Source: Actinophytocola sp. (GTDB lineage: Bacteria; Actinomycetota; Actinomycetes; Mycobacteriales; Pseudonocardiaceae). Taken from it: a stretch of 36,265 bases of DNA. Every line of letters starts with the position of its first letter. Position 1 is the stretch's first letter. The stretch lies in the NCBI GenBank assembly GCA_009377385.1, contig WHUD01000033.1:1-36265 (forward strand), read 5' to 3'. The translations under genes were made by a program, and so were the position numbers. The notes under the pieces are model-generated. The model was not told the origin of the DNA. It saw nothing but the letters and a program-made list of their open reading frames with translations, and searched no databases. This document shows, piece by piece, positions 14,819 to 22,539 of the stretch.

Positions 14819-16308
14819 TGCTCCGTTCGCGACGGCTGGCCGCGATACTGCTTTCGATCGCCATGCTGTCGATGTCCTGTGGACAGACGCTTCTGGTCCG
14901 TGAGATCGAGACCTCAGCCCAGCCCGGTGTCGGGCCCGCGGCCAACACCGGTCAGGGCGAGGCGTCTGCGAAGCAGTCGACGACCAAAACGGACGCCACA
15001 GGTCCGCGAGCTTCAGCGTCCACAGCGGACGCACAAAACCGTGCGGGGTCGAGCCAGCCGAGCCTGGTGCCGCCAAGCGAGCGGTGTGCAGACGCCGGGA
15101 CCGACACCGGCGTCACCAAGAACAGTGTCACCTGGGGCACGATCCTGCCGCTGTCCGGGCCGACCCGGCCGCTCGGCGAGCAAACCGCACGAGTGCTCAA
15201 ACGCTCGGTCAGCTACTACAACCAGCTCGACCACGACCCCAGCCGCCCCGACCTGAACTGGGGCTGTCCGAAACGTAAGGGCATCTACGGGCGGACGGTC
15301 GACCTGAAGATCGCGTCGATCTCGTCGGACTCGGAGGATGACGCGCTGCAGGCGATGCGCCGCCTCGTCGACGTCGAGAACGCGTTCCTCGTCCGTGACT
15401 GCTATCTGCAGTCGTCCCTGATGGGACCGGCACACGGCTACGCCGAACGTAACGACGTCACGACGACGTGGTGCTACCCGGAGTCGCTGCCGCAGCCCGA
15501 GCTGGCGCCACACACCTGGTCGCTGGGCACCGACCGGCAGACGCAGGCGAGCCTGCTCGTCGGGCACATGATGCAGAAGATGGGGCGCGAGCGGATCGCG
15601 ATGCTCTACGACCCCACCTACGAGCAGCAGGCCGAAGCGGTGCGGTCCGTCGTCAGAGAGCTCGGCGGCGAGATCGTCGAGGAAGTGGAGGCCCGCGCGC
15701 AGACCGCCGTCAACGGCCGCCGTTCCGAGGTTATGGCGATGCGCAGCGCCAACCCGGACGCCGTGATCGTGCTCGACGCCCTTAACGCCACCTACGCGGG
15801 CGTCGCCGCAGGTCAGTTGGGTTGGCGGCCCAAGGATTCCGGGGTCGCCTGGGCGTGCTCGAACTGCTGGCTGAAGTTCGCGGCCGACGTCGGCGGACAG
15901 AACCTGGAGACGATGATCACCAATACCAGCGGACTGCCCTTCCTGCCGACCAACGAGGGATCGCGGCGGCTCTGGCAGAGCAAGCAGCGCATCATGCCCG
16001 GCGAGCCGAACGACGTGCTCACCTTCGCCGGTCTGGTCACCACGGCTGCGCTGTTCATCTACACCGCCGAAGCCGGGCCGGACCTGACACGGGAGAAGCT
16101 GGAGGACGTCTTCCTCTCGCTGGACGACTACACCAGCGGGATCACGCCGCCGATCACCACAAGCAACACCAACCACTTCGGCGGCAGGCAGGACTGGCTT
16201 GTCCAGTTCAATGGCAAGTCGTGGCCGAACAGCTTCTCGGACCTGTCCGGCGGCTTTGTCGGTCTCGACGAGGTCGGCGTCCGACCCGAATGGACGAACC
16301 CGTCATGA
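14815..16308 (+). CDS. ABC transporter substrate-binding lipoprotein, branched-chain amino acid type
   Basis: This 497-residue lipoprotein has a signal peptide ending in lipobox LSMSC (Cys22) and a disordered Ser/Thr/Ala/Gln linker (about 25-90). A type I periplasmic-binding fold of the LivK/AmiC class follows (about 95-490). Features include SVTWGTILPLSGPTRPLGEQ, MGRERIAMLYDPTYEQQAEA and ANPDAVIVLDAL. It should bind an acid or amino-acid-like ligand outside the cell and deliver it to the permeases encoded downstream. Proteins of this class in actinomycetes often serve compounds other than leucine, such as aromatic or alicyclic acids, which suits the neighbouring acyl-CoA ligase. The start overlaps the previous stop. 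The ligand is unknown. Confidence 0.88.
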   Translation: MMLRSRRLAAILLSIAMLSMSCGQTLLVREIETSAQPGVGPAANTGQGEASAKQSTTKTDATGPRASASTADAQNRAGSSQPSLVPPSERCADAGTDTGVTKNSVTWGTILPLSGPTRPLGEQTARVLKRSVSYYNQLDHDPSRPDLNWGCPKRKGIYGRTVDLKIASISSDSEDDALQAMRRLVDVENAFLVRDCYLQSSLMGPAHGYAERNDVTTTWCYPESLPQPELAPHTWSLGTDRQTQASLLVGHMMQKMGRERIAMLYDPTYEQQAEAVRSVVRELGGEIVEEVEARAQTAVNGRRSEVMAMRSANPDAVIVLDALNATYAGVAAGQLGWRPKDSGVAWACSNCWLKFAADVGGQNLETMITNTSGLPFLPTNEGSRRLWQSKQRIMPGEPNDVLTFAGLVTTAALFIYTAEAGPDLTREKLEDVFLSLDDYTSGITPPITTSNTNHFGGRQDWLVQFNGKSWPNSFSDLSGGFVGLDEVGVRPEWTNPS

Positions 16309-17762
16309 CCCCCATGCGCCGTGTCCCCCGCTCCGGACGTCGTGTTCGCCGCTCCGGACGTCGTCTGGCCACTCTCGCTGGGTGCGTCGTCGTCATGGCG
16401 TCGCTGACGCCGATGCCGACGTCGGGGGCCGACAGCGGTCCGGCGTTCACCATGCTGGGCAGGGGGTACGGCCTGGTGCTCGGCTATCCGGCCGACCAGG
16501 TGCCAGGCGGCGGCGAGGAGGAAGAACCGCCGCAGCAGCCACCGGACCAGACCTGCCCGAAGGGGCAGCGCGGCATACCGGCGGACATCCAGCAGCGCAT
16601 CGACGAGGCCACCAACGCGGCGAACGCGGGGAGCCTTGACCCGCGCGACAGCGACGTCCCAACGCCACGTGGCCAGCCGATCAAGTTCGACATCGGCCTC
16701 GCGGACACGTCGCTGCGCTCCGATCCCGGCTCGCACGCCATCGCGTCGTTCTTCTACGTCGACCTCGGTGGCGGTCAGGACCCCGGAACCAGCAGCGAGG
16801 CCGACGGCTACGCCAGCGGGCACACCCGCGAGCAGGAACGCTGCGGCCAGCCGTACTCCGGCGAGCCGGGGGACGCTGACGACGTCCACGTGATCAGCCG
16901 CGCGACCAAGGGCCCGTACGCCTATGCCTTCAACCAGACGCAGAACCTGCGGCTCCCTGCAGGCGCGTCCGCGCGTGAGTCCGTCACGGTGTCCGAAATG
17001 GACTCCCGAGGGGACGCCGTAACGGGCACCGTGGTGAGCATCGTCGAAGGCGTCACGGTCGGTGCTGTGCATGCCGACGAGGTCGTGAGCGTGATCAAGT
17101 ACCACACCGACGGCAGCGACGTCGGCACCACCGTCACGGCGTTCACCGACGTCACCGGACTGACCGTGGCGGGCGAGCCGCAACGGGTACGACCAGGCGC
17201 GGAGCCGATCGACGTTGAGGGCATCCTCGTCGGACTCGCGTCGCCAGAGGCGCGCGAGCTGTCTGACGGCACGCTGGAGGTCACCGTCGGCGGGCTCTAC
17301 GTCGGCGGCGAGTTCAGCAACCCCATCGGTGCGCAGGCCAAGCAAGCCGTGTTCGTCGGCGGCGCCTGGTACCAGGCCACGGCATCGGAGCCATTGCGCT
17401 TCCCTGATCCGCTCCCGCTGCCGGAGAACGACGCACCGGTAGTGGCACCGGCCCCGGAGCCCAACGCGCAACCCGCGACCGGACTCACCGGACCGTCCAC
17501 AGCGGATCCCGTAAAAGCCCCTGCGGTGGCGTCCGAACCATCGGAGGCGCCGCGCATGGCACCCGCGATGAAGCGCCTCGGGGTCTACATGCGACCAGCC
17601 CAGATCGTCGGGCCGCTCGGCGTCCTCATCGGACTGCTGATCGGGCTCGGAACGACGGCGTTCATCTGGGCGCGACACCGTTACCCCGAGATCAGGGCGG
17701 CACTCGGTACGCCGCTGTTCGCCTGGCTCGACTACGGCTACCGCGCCTTCCTGCGGGGGTGA
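16305..17762 (+). CDS. Exported protein with C-terminal membrane anchor, unknown function
   Basis: This 485-residue protein is not recognised. The N-terminus MTPMRRVPRSG is followed by a second RRVRRSG heptad and a hydrophobic core (about 23-38) ending SGADSG, giving a signal peptide with an unusually long Arg-rich n-region made from two 21-nt repeat units. The mature part has a Glu/Pro/Gln-rich patch (EEEEPPQQPP), a beta-rich domain (about 120-380), a Pro/Ala linker and a transmembrane helix (about 432-453, LGVLIGLLIGLGTTAFIWA) with a short cytoplasmic tail. Four cysteines lie in the exported part or its signal. Its start overlaps the binding-protein stop (ATGA) and livH follows after four bases, so it belongs to the uptake system. 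It may be a surface accessory or receptor; that is inference. Confidence 0.8.
   Translation: MTPMRRVPRSGRRVRRSGRRLATLAGCVVVMASLTPMPTSGADSGPAFTMLGRGYGLVLGYPADQVPGGGEEEEPPQQPPDQTCPKGQRGIPADIQQRIDEATNAANAGSLDPRDSDVPTPRGQPIKFDIGLADTSLRSDPGSHAIASFFYVDLGGGQDPGTSSEADGYASGHTREQERCGQPYSGEPGDADDVHVISRATKGPYAYAFNQTQNLRLPAGASARESVTVSEMDSRGDAVTGTVVSIVEGVTVGAVHADEVVSVIKYHTDGSDVGTTVTAFTDVTGLTVAGEPQRVRPGAEPIDVEGILVGLASPEARELSDGTLEVTVGGLYVGGEFSNPIGAQAKQAVFVGGAWYQATASEPLRFPDPLPLPENDAPVVAPAPEPNAQPATGLTGPSTADPVKAPAVASEPSEAPRMAPAMKRLGVYMRPAQIVGPLGVLIGLLIGLGTTAFIWARHRYPEIRAALGTPLFAWLDYGYRAFLRG
16317..16370 (+). repeat. 21-nt tandem repeat, locus B, inside a coding sequence
   Basis: Two complete units (16317-16337 with GTGTCCCCC, and 16338-16358 with GTGTTCGCC) and the start of a third (from 16359) are in frame as heptads RRVPRSG, RRVRRSG and RRLATLA. 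They form the positively charged start of the signal peptide of the exported protein and begin 9 bases after the stop codon of the preceding gene. Confidence 0.85.
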
Positions 17763-17766
17763 GCCC

Positions 17767-18696
17767 ATGTCCGCATCCGTCGTCGCGCAGATCGCGCTGA
17801 TCGGCCTCGCCAAGAGCGGCGTGATCGCGATGCTCGCCGTCGGCATCGTGCTGATCTACCGCACCACCGGCGTGGTGAACCTCGCGCACTGGGCTATCGG
17901 GCTCGTCGGCGTCGTCGTGTACGTCCTGCTCACCGGCGTCGACGTCGTGCCGCCGCTGCCGGCAGCCGCCGTCGGGCTCGCGGTCTCCGCGCTGGCCGGG
18001 TTGCTCGCGCAACGCTTGGTGTTCTCCCGCATCCACCGGGGCCAGGTCGTCACGATGATCCTGGTCGCGCTCGGCGTCGGGTCGTTCTTCGCCGCAGTGT
18101 CGCAGATGCTGCTCAGGGGACAGCGTGGCGAGATCATCGTGACACCGTTCCTGCCGGGCAGCACGGTCGACATCGCTGGCGCGGTGATCCTGGCGTCCGA
18201 GCTGATCACGATCTTGGTCGCGGTTGCCGCCTGCGCGGTGCTGTTGCCGTGGCTGAAACGCTCCCGCAGCGGCAGGGCGTTGCGGGCCGTCGCGCAGAAC
18301 CGGGAAGCCGCGCAGCTCGCGGGGATCGACGCCGCCCGCTACGCCGAGCTGGCCTGGGTCATCGGCTCGGGCCTCGCGGGGCTCGCGCTGTTGCTGCTGA
18401 TCCCGCACAGCGCTGGGGAACAGGGCGGCGTGCTTTCGGTGGTGCACCTCGTGCCGCTCGGCTCACTGCTGATCCCCGCGTTCGGCGCCGCGCTGGTCGG
18501 CGGCCTGATCAGCCTGCCGGCCGCGCTGGCAGGGTCGTTGATCTTCGGGCTGGTACAGGAGCTGCTGATCCTCGCCCCGCCACCGATCTCGGACCAGCGC
18601 GAGGTGCTCGCCTTCGTCGTCATCACCGTGCTGTTGCTGTTGCGGACGGAGCGGTTCTTCGCGAGCAACGCCGAACTGGAGGCGTTGCGCTCATGA
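17767..18696 (+). CDS. livH: ABC permease, LivH family
   Basis: This 309-residue inner-membrane permease has about eight hydrophobic helices. LivH-type features are visible near the N-terminus (GVIAMLAVGIVLIYRTTGVVNLAHWAIGL) and in the cytoplasmic coupling loop, LKRSRSGRALRAVAQNREAAQLAGIDAARY. That loop, with the consensus GxxxRAVAxNxxAAxxxGI, docks onto the ATPases. It forms one half of the translocation channel with the next gene. GGGGGTG precedes ATG 17767 by 6 bases. The stop overlaps the next start (ATGA). The symbol reflects the family and does not establish leucine as substrate. Confidence 0.9.
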   Translation: MSASVVAQIALIGLAKSGVIAMLAVGIVLIYRTTGVVNLAHWAIGLVGVVVYVLLTGVDVVPPLPAAAVGLAVSALAGLLAQRLVFSRIHRGQVVTMILVALGVGSFFAAVSQMLLRGQRGEIIVTPFLPGSTVDIAGAVILASELITILVAVAACAVLLPWLKRSRSGRALRAVAQNREAAQLAGIDAARYAELAWVIGSGLAGLALLLLIPHSAGEQGGVLSVVHLVPLGSLLIPAFGAALVGGLISLPAALAGSLIFGLVQELLILAPPPISDQREVLAFVVITVLLLLRTERFFASNAELEALRS

Positions 18697-19766
18697 GCAC
18701 CAAGGTCATCACCCTGACGCCGACGACCCAGCACGCCAGGCGCGGGACGGCGCTGGCGGTCGCGCTGGCCGCTGCCGCTGTCGGACCGTTGCTGCTCAGC
18801 GACTTCGCCAGCTTCATAGGCGCGCGCATCGCCGTCACGGCGATCATCGGCCTCTCGGTGATCGTGGTGACCGGCTACACGGGACAGTTGTCGCTGATGC
18901 CTTACACCTTCGCCGGCATCGGGGTGTTCGTCGCGGCGCACACCATCACCGGCTGGGGCTGGCCGTTCTGGTTCGCCGCCGCGTTCGCTGCGGCGTTGAG
19001 CGTGCCGTTGTCGCTGCTTGTCGGCCTGGTGGCGGTGCGGCTGCGCGGCTTCTACTTCGCCATCGCGACGCTCACCTTCGCCAGCGCGGTCGGCGCGACG
19101 CTGTTCGAGTGGGACGCCTTCACCGGCGGCCAGAAGGGGCTGCCGGTGTCGCGGCCGGTCATCGGTCCGATCGACTTCGCGGGCGACCGCGCCTACTACC
19201 TGCTGTGCCTGGTCACGGTGTTGCTGCTGGTCTGGATGGTCATGGGGCTGCAGGACTCGCGCATCGGCCGCGCCATGACGGCGGTGCGGGAGAACGAGAC
19301 GGCCGCCGCGACGCTGGGTATCAACGTCATGAAGACCAAGCTGGTCGCGTTCATGGTGTCCGGTATGATCGCCGCGATCGGCGGCGTCTTCCACGGGATG
19401 CTGCTGCAGCACGTCACCCGCACGCCGTACCAGACGCCGTTCGTCGAGGCCGTCGGCGTGACGCTGGTGATCCTGGTCGTTGTAGGCGGGATGCGCTCGC
19501 CGTGGGGGCCGTTCATCGGCGCGGCGATCATCTACGTCCAGCTCGAGGTGTTCCGCACCGCGCTGTTCCTGCAGTACTTCATCGCTGCCGTCACCGCGGT
19601 CGCGTTCGTCGTCGTGCTGCTCAGGCTACCGGACGGGCTAGTCGGGCTGATCAAGCACGAGGCGGCGGCCGTCCGGCGCGCGCCGTTGCGGGGCGGCGTC
19701 CGGGTCGCGTTGATCATCGCGGTCAACGTCGTCGTGCTGTACGGGATCTGGAGGTTGTCGCGATGA
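18693..19766 (+). CDS. livM: ABC permease, LivM family
   Basis: This 357-residue permease has about nine hydrophobic helices. Typical LivM sequences are GLSVIVVTGYTGQLSLMPYTFAGIG near the N-terminus, VRLRGFYFAIATLTFA and the coupling loop DSRIGRAMTAVRENETAAATLGI. The segment VVVGGMRSPWGPFIGAAII near the C-terminus is also characteristic. It pairs with LivH. The start codon is inside the livH stop and its own stop is inside the next start. A final extra hydrophobic helix (LIIAVNVVVLYGIWRL) extends beyond the usual end. The transported compound is unknown. Confidence 0.9.
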   Translation: MSTKVITLTPTTQHARRGTALAVALAAAAVGPLLLSDFASFIGARIAVTAIIGLSVIVVTGYTGQLSLMPYTFAGIGVFVAAHTITGWGWPFWFAAAFAAALSVPLSLLVGLVAVRLRGFYFAIATLTFASAVGATLFEWDAFTGGQKGLPVSRPVIGPIDFAGDRAYYLLCLVTVLLLVWMVMGLQDSRIGRAMTAVRENETAAATLGINVMKTKLVAFMVSGMIAAIGGVFHGMLLQHVTRTPYQTPFVEAVGVTLVILVVVGGMRSPWGPFIGAAIIYVQLEVFRTALFLQYFIAAVTAVAFVVVLLRLPDGLVGLIKHEAAAVRRAPLRGGVRVALIIAVNVVVLYGIWRLSR

Positions 19767-20548
19767 GCCTGCTGCGCACCGAGGGCCTGGACCTCCGCTT
19801 TGGCGGCGTCGTCGCGCTGGACGACGTCTCGATCAGCATCGACGAGGGCGAGATCGTCGGGCTGCTCGGGCCGAACGGTGCCGGGAAGTCCACATTGTTC
19901 AACGTCCTCTCCGGACTGCTCGCACCGGCCAGTGGATCAGTCCTACTGTCCGAACGAGACATCTCGCGCGCATTGCCGTACGAACGCGCGCTCGCCGGGC
20001 TCGGCCGGACGTTCCAGCACATCAAGCTGTTCCCCGGCCACACCGTCGAGGAGAACCTGCTTATCGCGCAGCACAGGCACCTGCGGTCGTCCGTGCTGGC
20101 GGCGATGCTGCGGTTGCCGTCGTGGCGACGCGACGAGGCCGAGGCGCGCGACCGCGTCGACGCCGTCCTCGAGCTGATCGACCTGGAGCGTTACCGGCAC
20201 CATCGGCCCGGCGAGCTGTCCTACGGAACACTGCGGTTCGTCGAGCTCGCCGTGGTGCTGTCGCTGCAACCGAGGGTGCTGCTGCTGGACGAGCCTGCGT
20301 CCGGCATCGCGCAGCGCGAGGCGGAGGCGCTCGGGCCGCTGCTGCGGGAGATCCGTGACGTCCTCGGCTGCGCGATCTTCCTCATCGAGCACGACATGCC
20401 GCTGCTGCTGTCGGTGTCCGAACGGGTGTACGCGCTGGACTTCGGCAAGGTCATCGCGCACGGCACGCCGGAGGAGGTCACCGCCGACGACCACGTGCTC
20501 TCCAGTTATCTCGGCCGGACGAGGAGGACCGACGTTGCTGCGAATTGA
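19763..20548 (+). CDS. livG: ABC transporter ATPase, LivG family
   Basis: This 261-residue nucleotide-binding subunit has Walker A GPNGAGKS (about 36-43), Q-loop FQHIKLFPGHTVEENL, signature LSYGTLRFVELA, Walker B VLLLDEP and the switch His in LIEHDM. The signature reads LSYG instead of the common LSGG/LSYGQ, which is normal for LivG proteins. It hydrolyses ATP to drive import together with the LivF-type ATPase. The N-terminal motif LRFGGVVALDDVS fits LivG. It overlaps livM by four bases and livF by 14, so the four transport genes are one translational unit. Confidence 0.92.
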   Translation: MSLLRTEGLDLRFGGVVALDDVSISIDEGEIVGLLGPNGAGKSTLFNVLSGLLAPASGSVLLSERDISRALPYERALAGLGRTFQHIKLFPGHTVEENLLIAQHRHLRSSVLAAMLRLPSWRRDEAEARDRVDAVLELIDLERYRHHRPGELSYGTLRFVELAVVLSLQPRVLLLDEPASGIAQREAEALGPLLREIRDVLGCAIFLIEHDMPLLLSVSERVYALDFGKVIAHGTPEEVTADDHVLSSYLGRTRRTDVAAN

Positions 20549-21248
20549 GGGGCTGAACGTCTCCTACGGGCCGGTTCAGGTGCTATTCGACGTCTCGCTC
20601 GACGTCGGCGAGGACGAGATCGTGGCACTGCTCGGCACCAACGGCGCGGGCAAAACGACCGTGTTGCGGGCGGTGTCCGGGGTTATCCCGGTCAGTTCGG
20701 GCACCATCACATTCAACGGCACCGACATCACCGGCGCGTCGCCCAGGAAGGTGGTGCAGTCCGGACTGATCCAGCTACCCGGGGGCAGGGGCGTGTTCCC
20801 CGGCATGTCGGTGCGGGAGAACCTGGACGTCGGTGCGCACGCGCTCGGCGCGCGACGGAAACGGGCGATCGAGGCGGTACTGGACGAGTTCCCTGATCTT
20901 GGGGGCCGGCTTGACCAGCAGGCGGGTACCATGTCGGGAGGGCAGCAGCAGATGCTCGCCCTAGCGAAATCGATGGTTCTCGAACCGAAACTGCTGCTCA
21001 TCGACGAGCTGTCGCTCGGACTCGCACCGAAGGTCGTCGAGCAGCTGCTTGAGACGTTGCGGCGGTACGTCGAGCGCGGTGTGTCGGTCGTGGTGGTCGA
21101 GCAGCACGTCGACCTCGCGCTGTCGATCGCCGAGCGGGCCTACTTCATGGAACGCGGCAGCATCCGGTTCGATGGGCCGTCGGCTGAGCTGCACGGGCGC
21201 GACGATCTGCTGCGCGCCGTGTTCCTGACGTCGACGGGTGGACGCTAG
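20535..21248 (+). CDS. livF: ABC transporter ATPase, LivF family (TTG start)
   Basis: This 237-residue second ATPase has Walker A GTNGAGKT, Q-loop LIQLPGGRGVFPGMSVRENL (the RGVFP sequence typifies LivF), signature MSGGQQQMLALAKSM, Walker B LLLIDEL and switch His in VVEQHVD. Walker B reads DEL where DEP is usual, as in many LivF proteins. The start is a TTG at 20535, set by GAGGAGG at 20521-20527 seven bases upstream and by homology beginning at LLRIEGLNVSYG. It overlaps livG by 14 bases. The TetR gene follows after 24 bases. Confidence 0.92.
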   Translation: MLRIEGLNVSYGPVQVLFDVSLDVGEDEIVALLGTNGAGKTTVLRAVSGVIPVSSGTITFNGTDITGASPRKVVQSGLIQLPGGRGVFPGMSVRENLDVGAHALGARRKRAIEAVLDEFPDLGGRLDQQAGTMSGGQQQMLALAKSMVLEPKLLLIDELSLGLAPKVVEQLLETLRRYVERGVSVVVVEQHVDLALSIAERAYFMERGSIRFDGPSAELHGRDDLLRAVFLTSTGGR

Positions 21249-21272
21249 CGCCGGAAGGTCGAAAGCAACGGT

Positions 21273-21971
21273 ATGAGCACCGACACCGAGGGGAAGCAGC
21301 CCACGAGACGTCGTCGGGGCAGGCCGCCCCGGCACCCGTTGCCAGACCCGGAGGACCGCGCCGCGACCATCCTCGATGCGTCGCTCGTCGAGTTCGCCAA
21401 GCGTGGCTACGCGGCCACCGGCATGAACGACATCGCGCGCGCCTGCCGGATGACCAAACCGACCATCTACGAGTGCTTCCCCTCGAAGATCGAGTTGTTC
21501 GGCGCGCTGATCGATCGCGAGCAGGTTGCACTGGTCTCAATGTTGCGCCAGACGTATCAGGACACTGCTGACCTGGGGTTATGGGAGAAGGTGCGGGTCG
21601 ACACCGCCGCGTTCGTGCACTGGGTGTGTGAGAACCCAGACGCCTTCGCGCTGCTGTATCTGATGCCGTCGCCGAAGACAGGGCTCACCCAGCGCGCGGA
21701 GATGCAGGCGGAGGTGGCCGCCGCGCTGGTGGAGAGTATGGAGAAGCTGCTGGCCAAGCACGGGCGCAGCGGCGGACCATCGCTGACGACGCTTGCGTAC
21801 ATGGCGACCAGCAGCGCGCTCGGCGCGGTGCTTGCCAGCAAGCACCTGCTGCCCGCGCACGCCGAGACCGTCATCGACCTCGCGGCCGGCTTCACCGCCG
21901 CCGCCTTCCGTGACGTCCCCACCGACGCCATCGCAGCCTTCGACCAGGTCAGCGCAGCCGTGGCGCGCTAG
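21273..21971 (+). CDS. TetR-family transcriptional regulator
   Basis: This 232-residue regulator has an Arg-rich N-terminal tail (RRRRGRPPR, an AT-hook-like GRP motif) before the TetR DNA-binding domain (about 28-75). The HTH is TGMNDIARACRMTKPTIYECFPSK, followed by the family's typical ELFGALID. The helical C-terminus (80-230) would bind a ligand and dimerise. It sits 24 bases after livF at the end of the transport operon. It is a good candidate to bind the paired TACC-N4-GGTA sites in the promoter region at 14122-14206, making it autoregulated, with the transported compound or its CoA ester as inducer. That link is inferred from position and operator type. Confidence 0.88.
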   Translation: MSTDTEGKQPTRRRRGRPPRHPLPDPEDRAATILDASLVEFAKRGYAATGMNDIARACRMTKPTIYECFPSKIELFGALIDREQVALVSMLRQTYQDTADLGLWEKVRVDTAAFVHWVCENPDAFALLYLMPSPKTGLTQRAEMQAEVAAALVESMEKLLAKHGRSGGPSLTTLAYMATSSALGAVLASKHLLPAHAETVIDLAAGFTAAAFRDVPTDAIAAFDQVSAAVAR

Positions 21972-21986
21972 CGCTGCGCCCCCTTG

Positions 21987-22020
21987 CGCCGTGTCCCCCA
22001 CTCGGGACGTCGTGTTCGTC
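21987..22020 (+). repeat. 21-nt repeat, locus C (1.6 units)
   Basis: One full unit (21987-22007, with GTGTCCCCC) and a partial second one (22008-22020, with GTGTTCGTC) lie 16 bases after the tetR stop codon, in the same orientation as tetR. The order of variants matches loci A and B. Confidence 0.75.
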
Positions 22021-22227
22021 GGACGCCGTATGGCTCGCTCACGCACGCAAGGTCGTCGCTGACGACGCGCGCTGCTCGGTGCAGTGCGGTGGAGGGATGC
22101 GCTCGACCGCGTGGCCGACATTGGTGTGGCCAAGCGAGCGGTTAGCCCCGAATTTGCCAGAGTGTCTCGCTAACGTCGATGTATCCCGACGGGTTCCGGG
22201 AATGGATAGGACGTGCCGAGTGACGAA

Positions 22228-22446
22228 CACGACGCCCAGAACGCAGCACACGACATCGAGTACGCAGGACTCGGCGCGCTGGGTGACGAACACGACATCG
22301 GGAACGGAGAACATGGCGTTCGGAACGACCAACACGACATTCGGAACGATGAACGTGACGTCCCGGAATGACGAACACGGTGTCCGGAACGCGGCACACG
22401 GCGTACTGAGCGGGGGACACGGCGTCCTGAGCGGGGGACACGACGC
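22228..22446 (-). repeat. 21-nt degenerate tandem repeat, locus D (10 units, minus strand)
   Basis: Ten units lie end to end between 22228 and 22438; nine are 21 bases and one is 22. A partial unit follows to 22446. Read on the minus strand, the first two units carry GTGTCCCCC, the third GTGTGCCGC and most later ones GTGTTC or close variants, the same order as at the other loci. Degeneracy increases away from 22446. It lies downstream of the minus-strand PHP gene. Confidence 0.85.
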
Positions 22447-22533
22447 AACGGGCGCCCGCACCCGCGCTACGCGCGCGAACGGGCGCCCGCACCCGCCCGC
22501 GTCCGCCCCGCTCCCGCCCGCGTCCGCCCCGCG
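22447..22533. repeat. GC-rich direct repeats next to the PHP gene
   Basis: The 19-base sequence beginning AACGGGCGCCC occurs at 22447-22465 and 22478-22496 (31-base period). Two 21-base copies beginning CCCGCCCGCGTCC occupy 22492-22512 and 22513-22533, differing only at the last base. Both lie just beyond the stop codon of the PHP gene. They differ in sequence from the GTGTCCCCC family. Confidence 0.7.
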
Positions 22534-22539
22534 CCCGCG

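Larger units (their letters stand above)
21972..22539. other. Repeat-rich convergent intergenic region
   Basis: This stretch of 568 bases has no supported gene. It holds two 21-nt repeat loci (21987-22020 on +, 22228-22446 on -), a 19-base direct duplication (22447-22465 and 22478-22496) and a separate pair of GC-rich 21-base repeats (22492-22533). The stretch 22030-22200 between the arrays shows no recognisable feature. Confidence 0.6.

Noticed and set aside
20535-20548. Frameshift between livG and livF
   Set aside because: The 14-base overlap is explained by a TTG start for livF with a strong GAGGAGG site. Both proteins are complete.
22228-22446. CRISPR array
   Set aside because: The units are contiguous, 21 bases long and degenerate, with no spacers and no cas genes.
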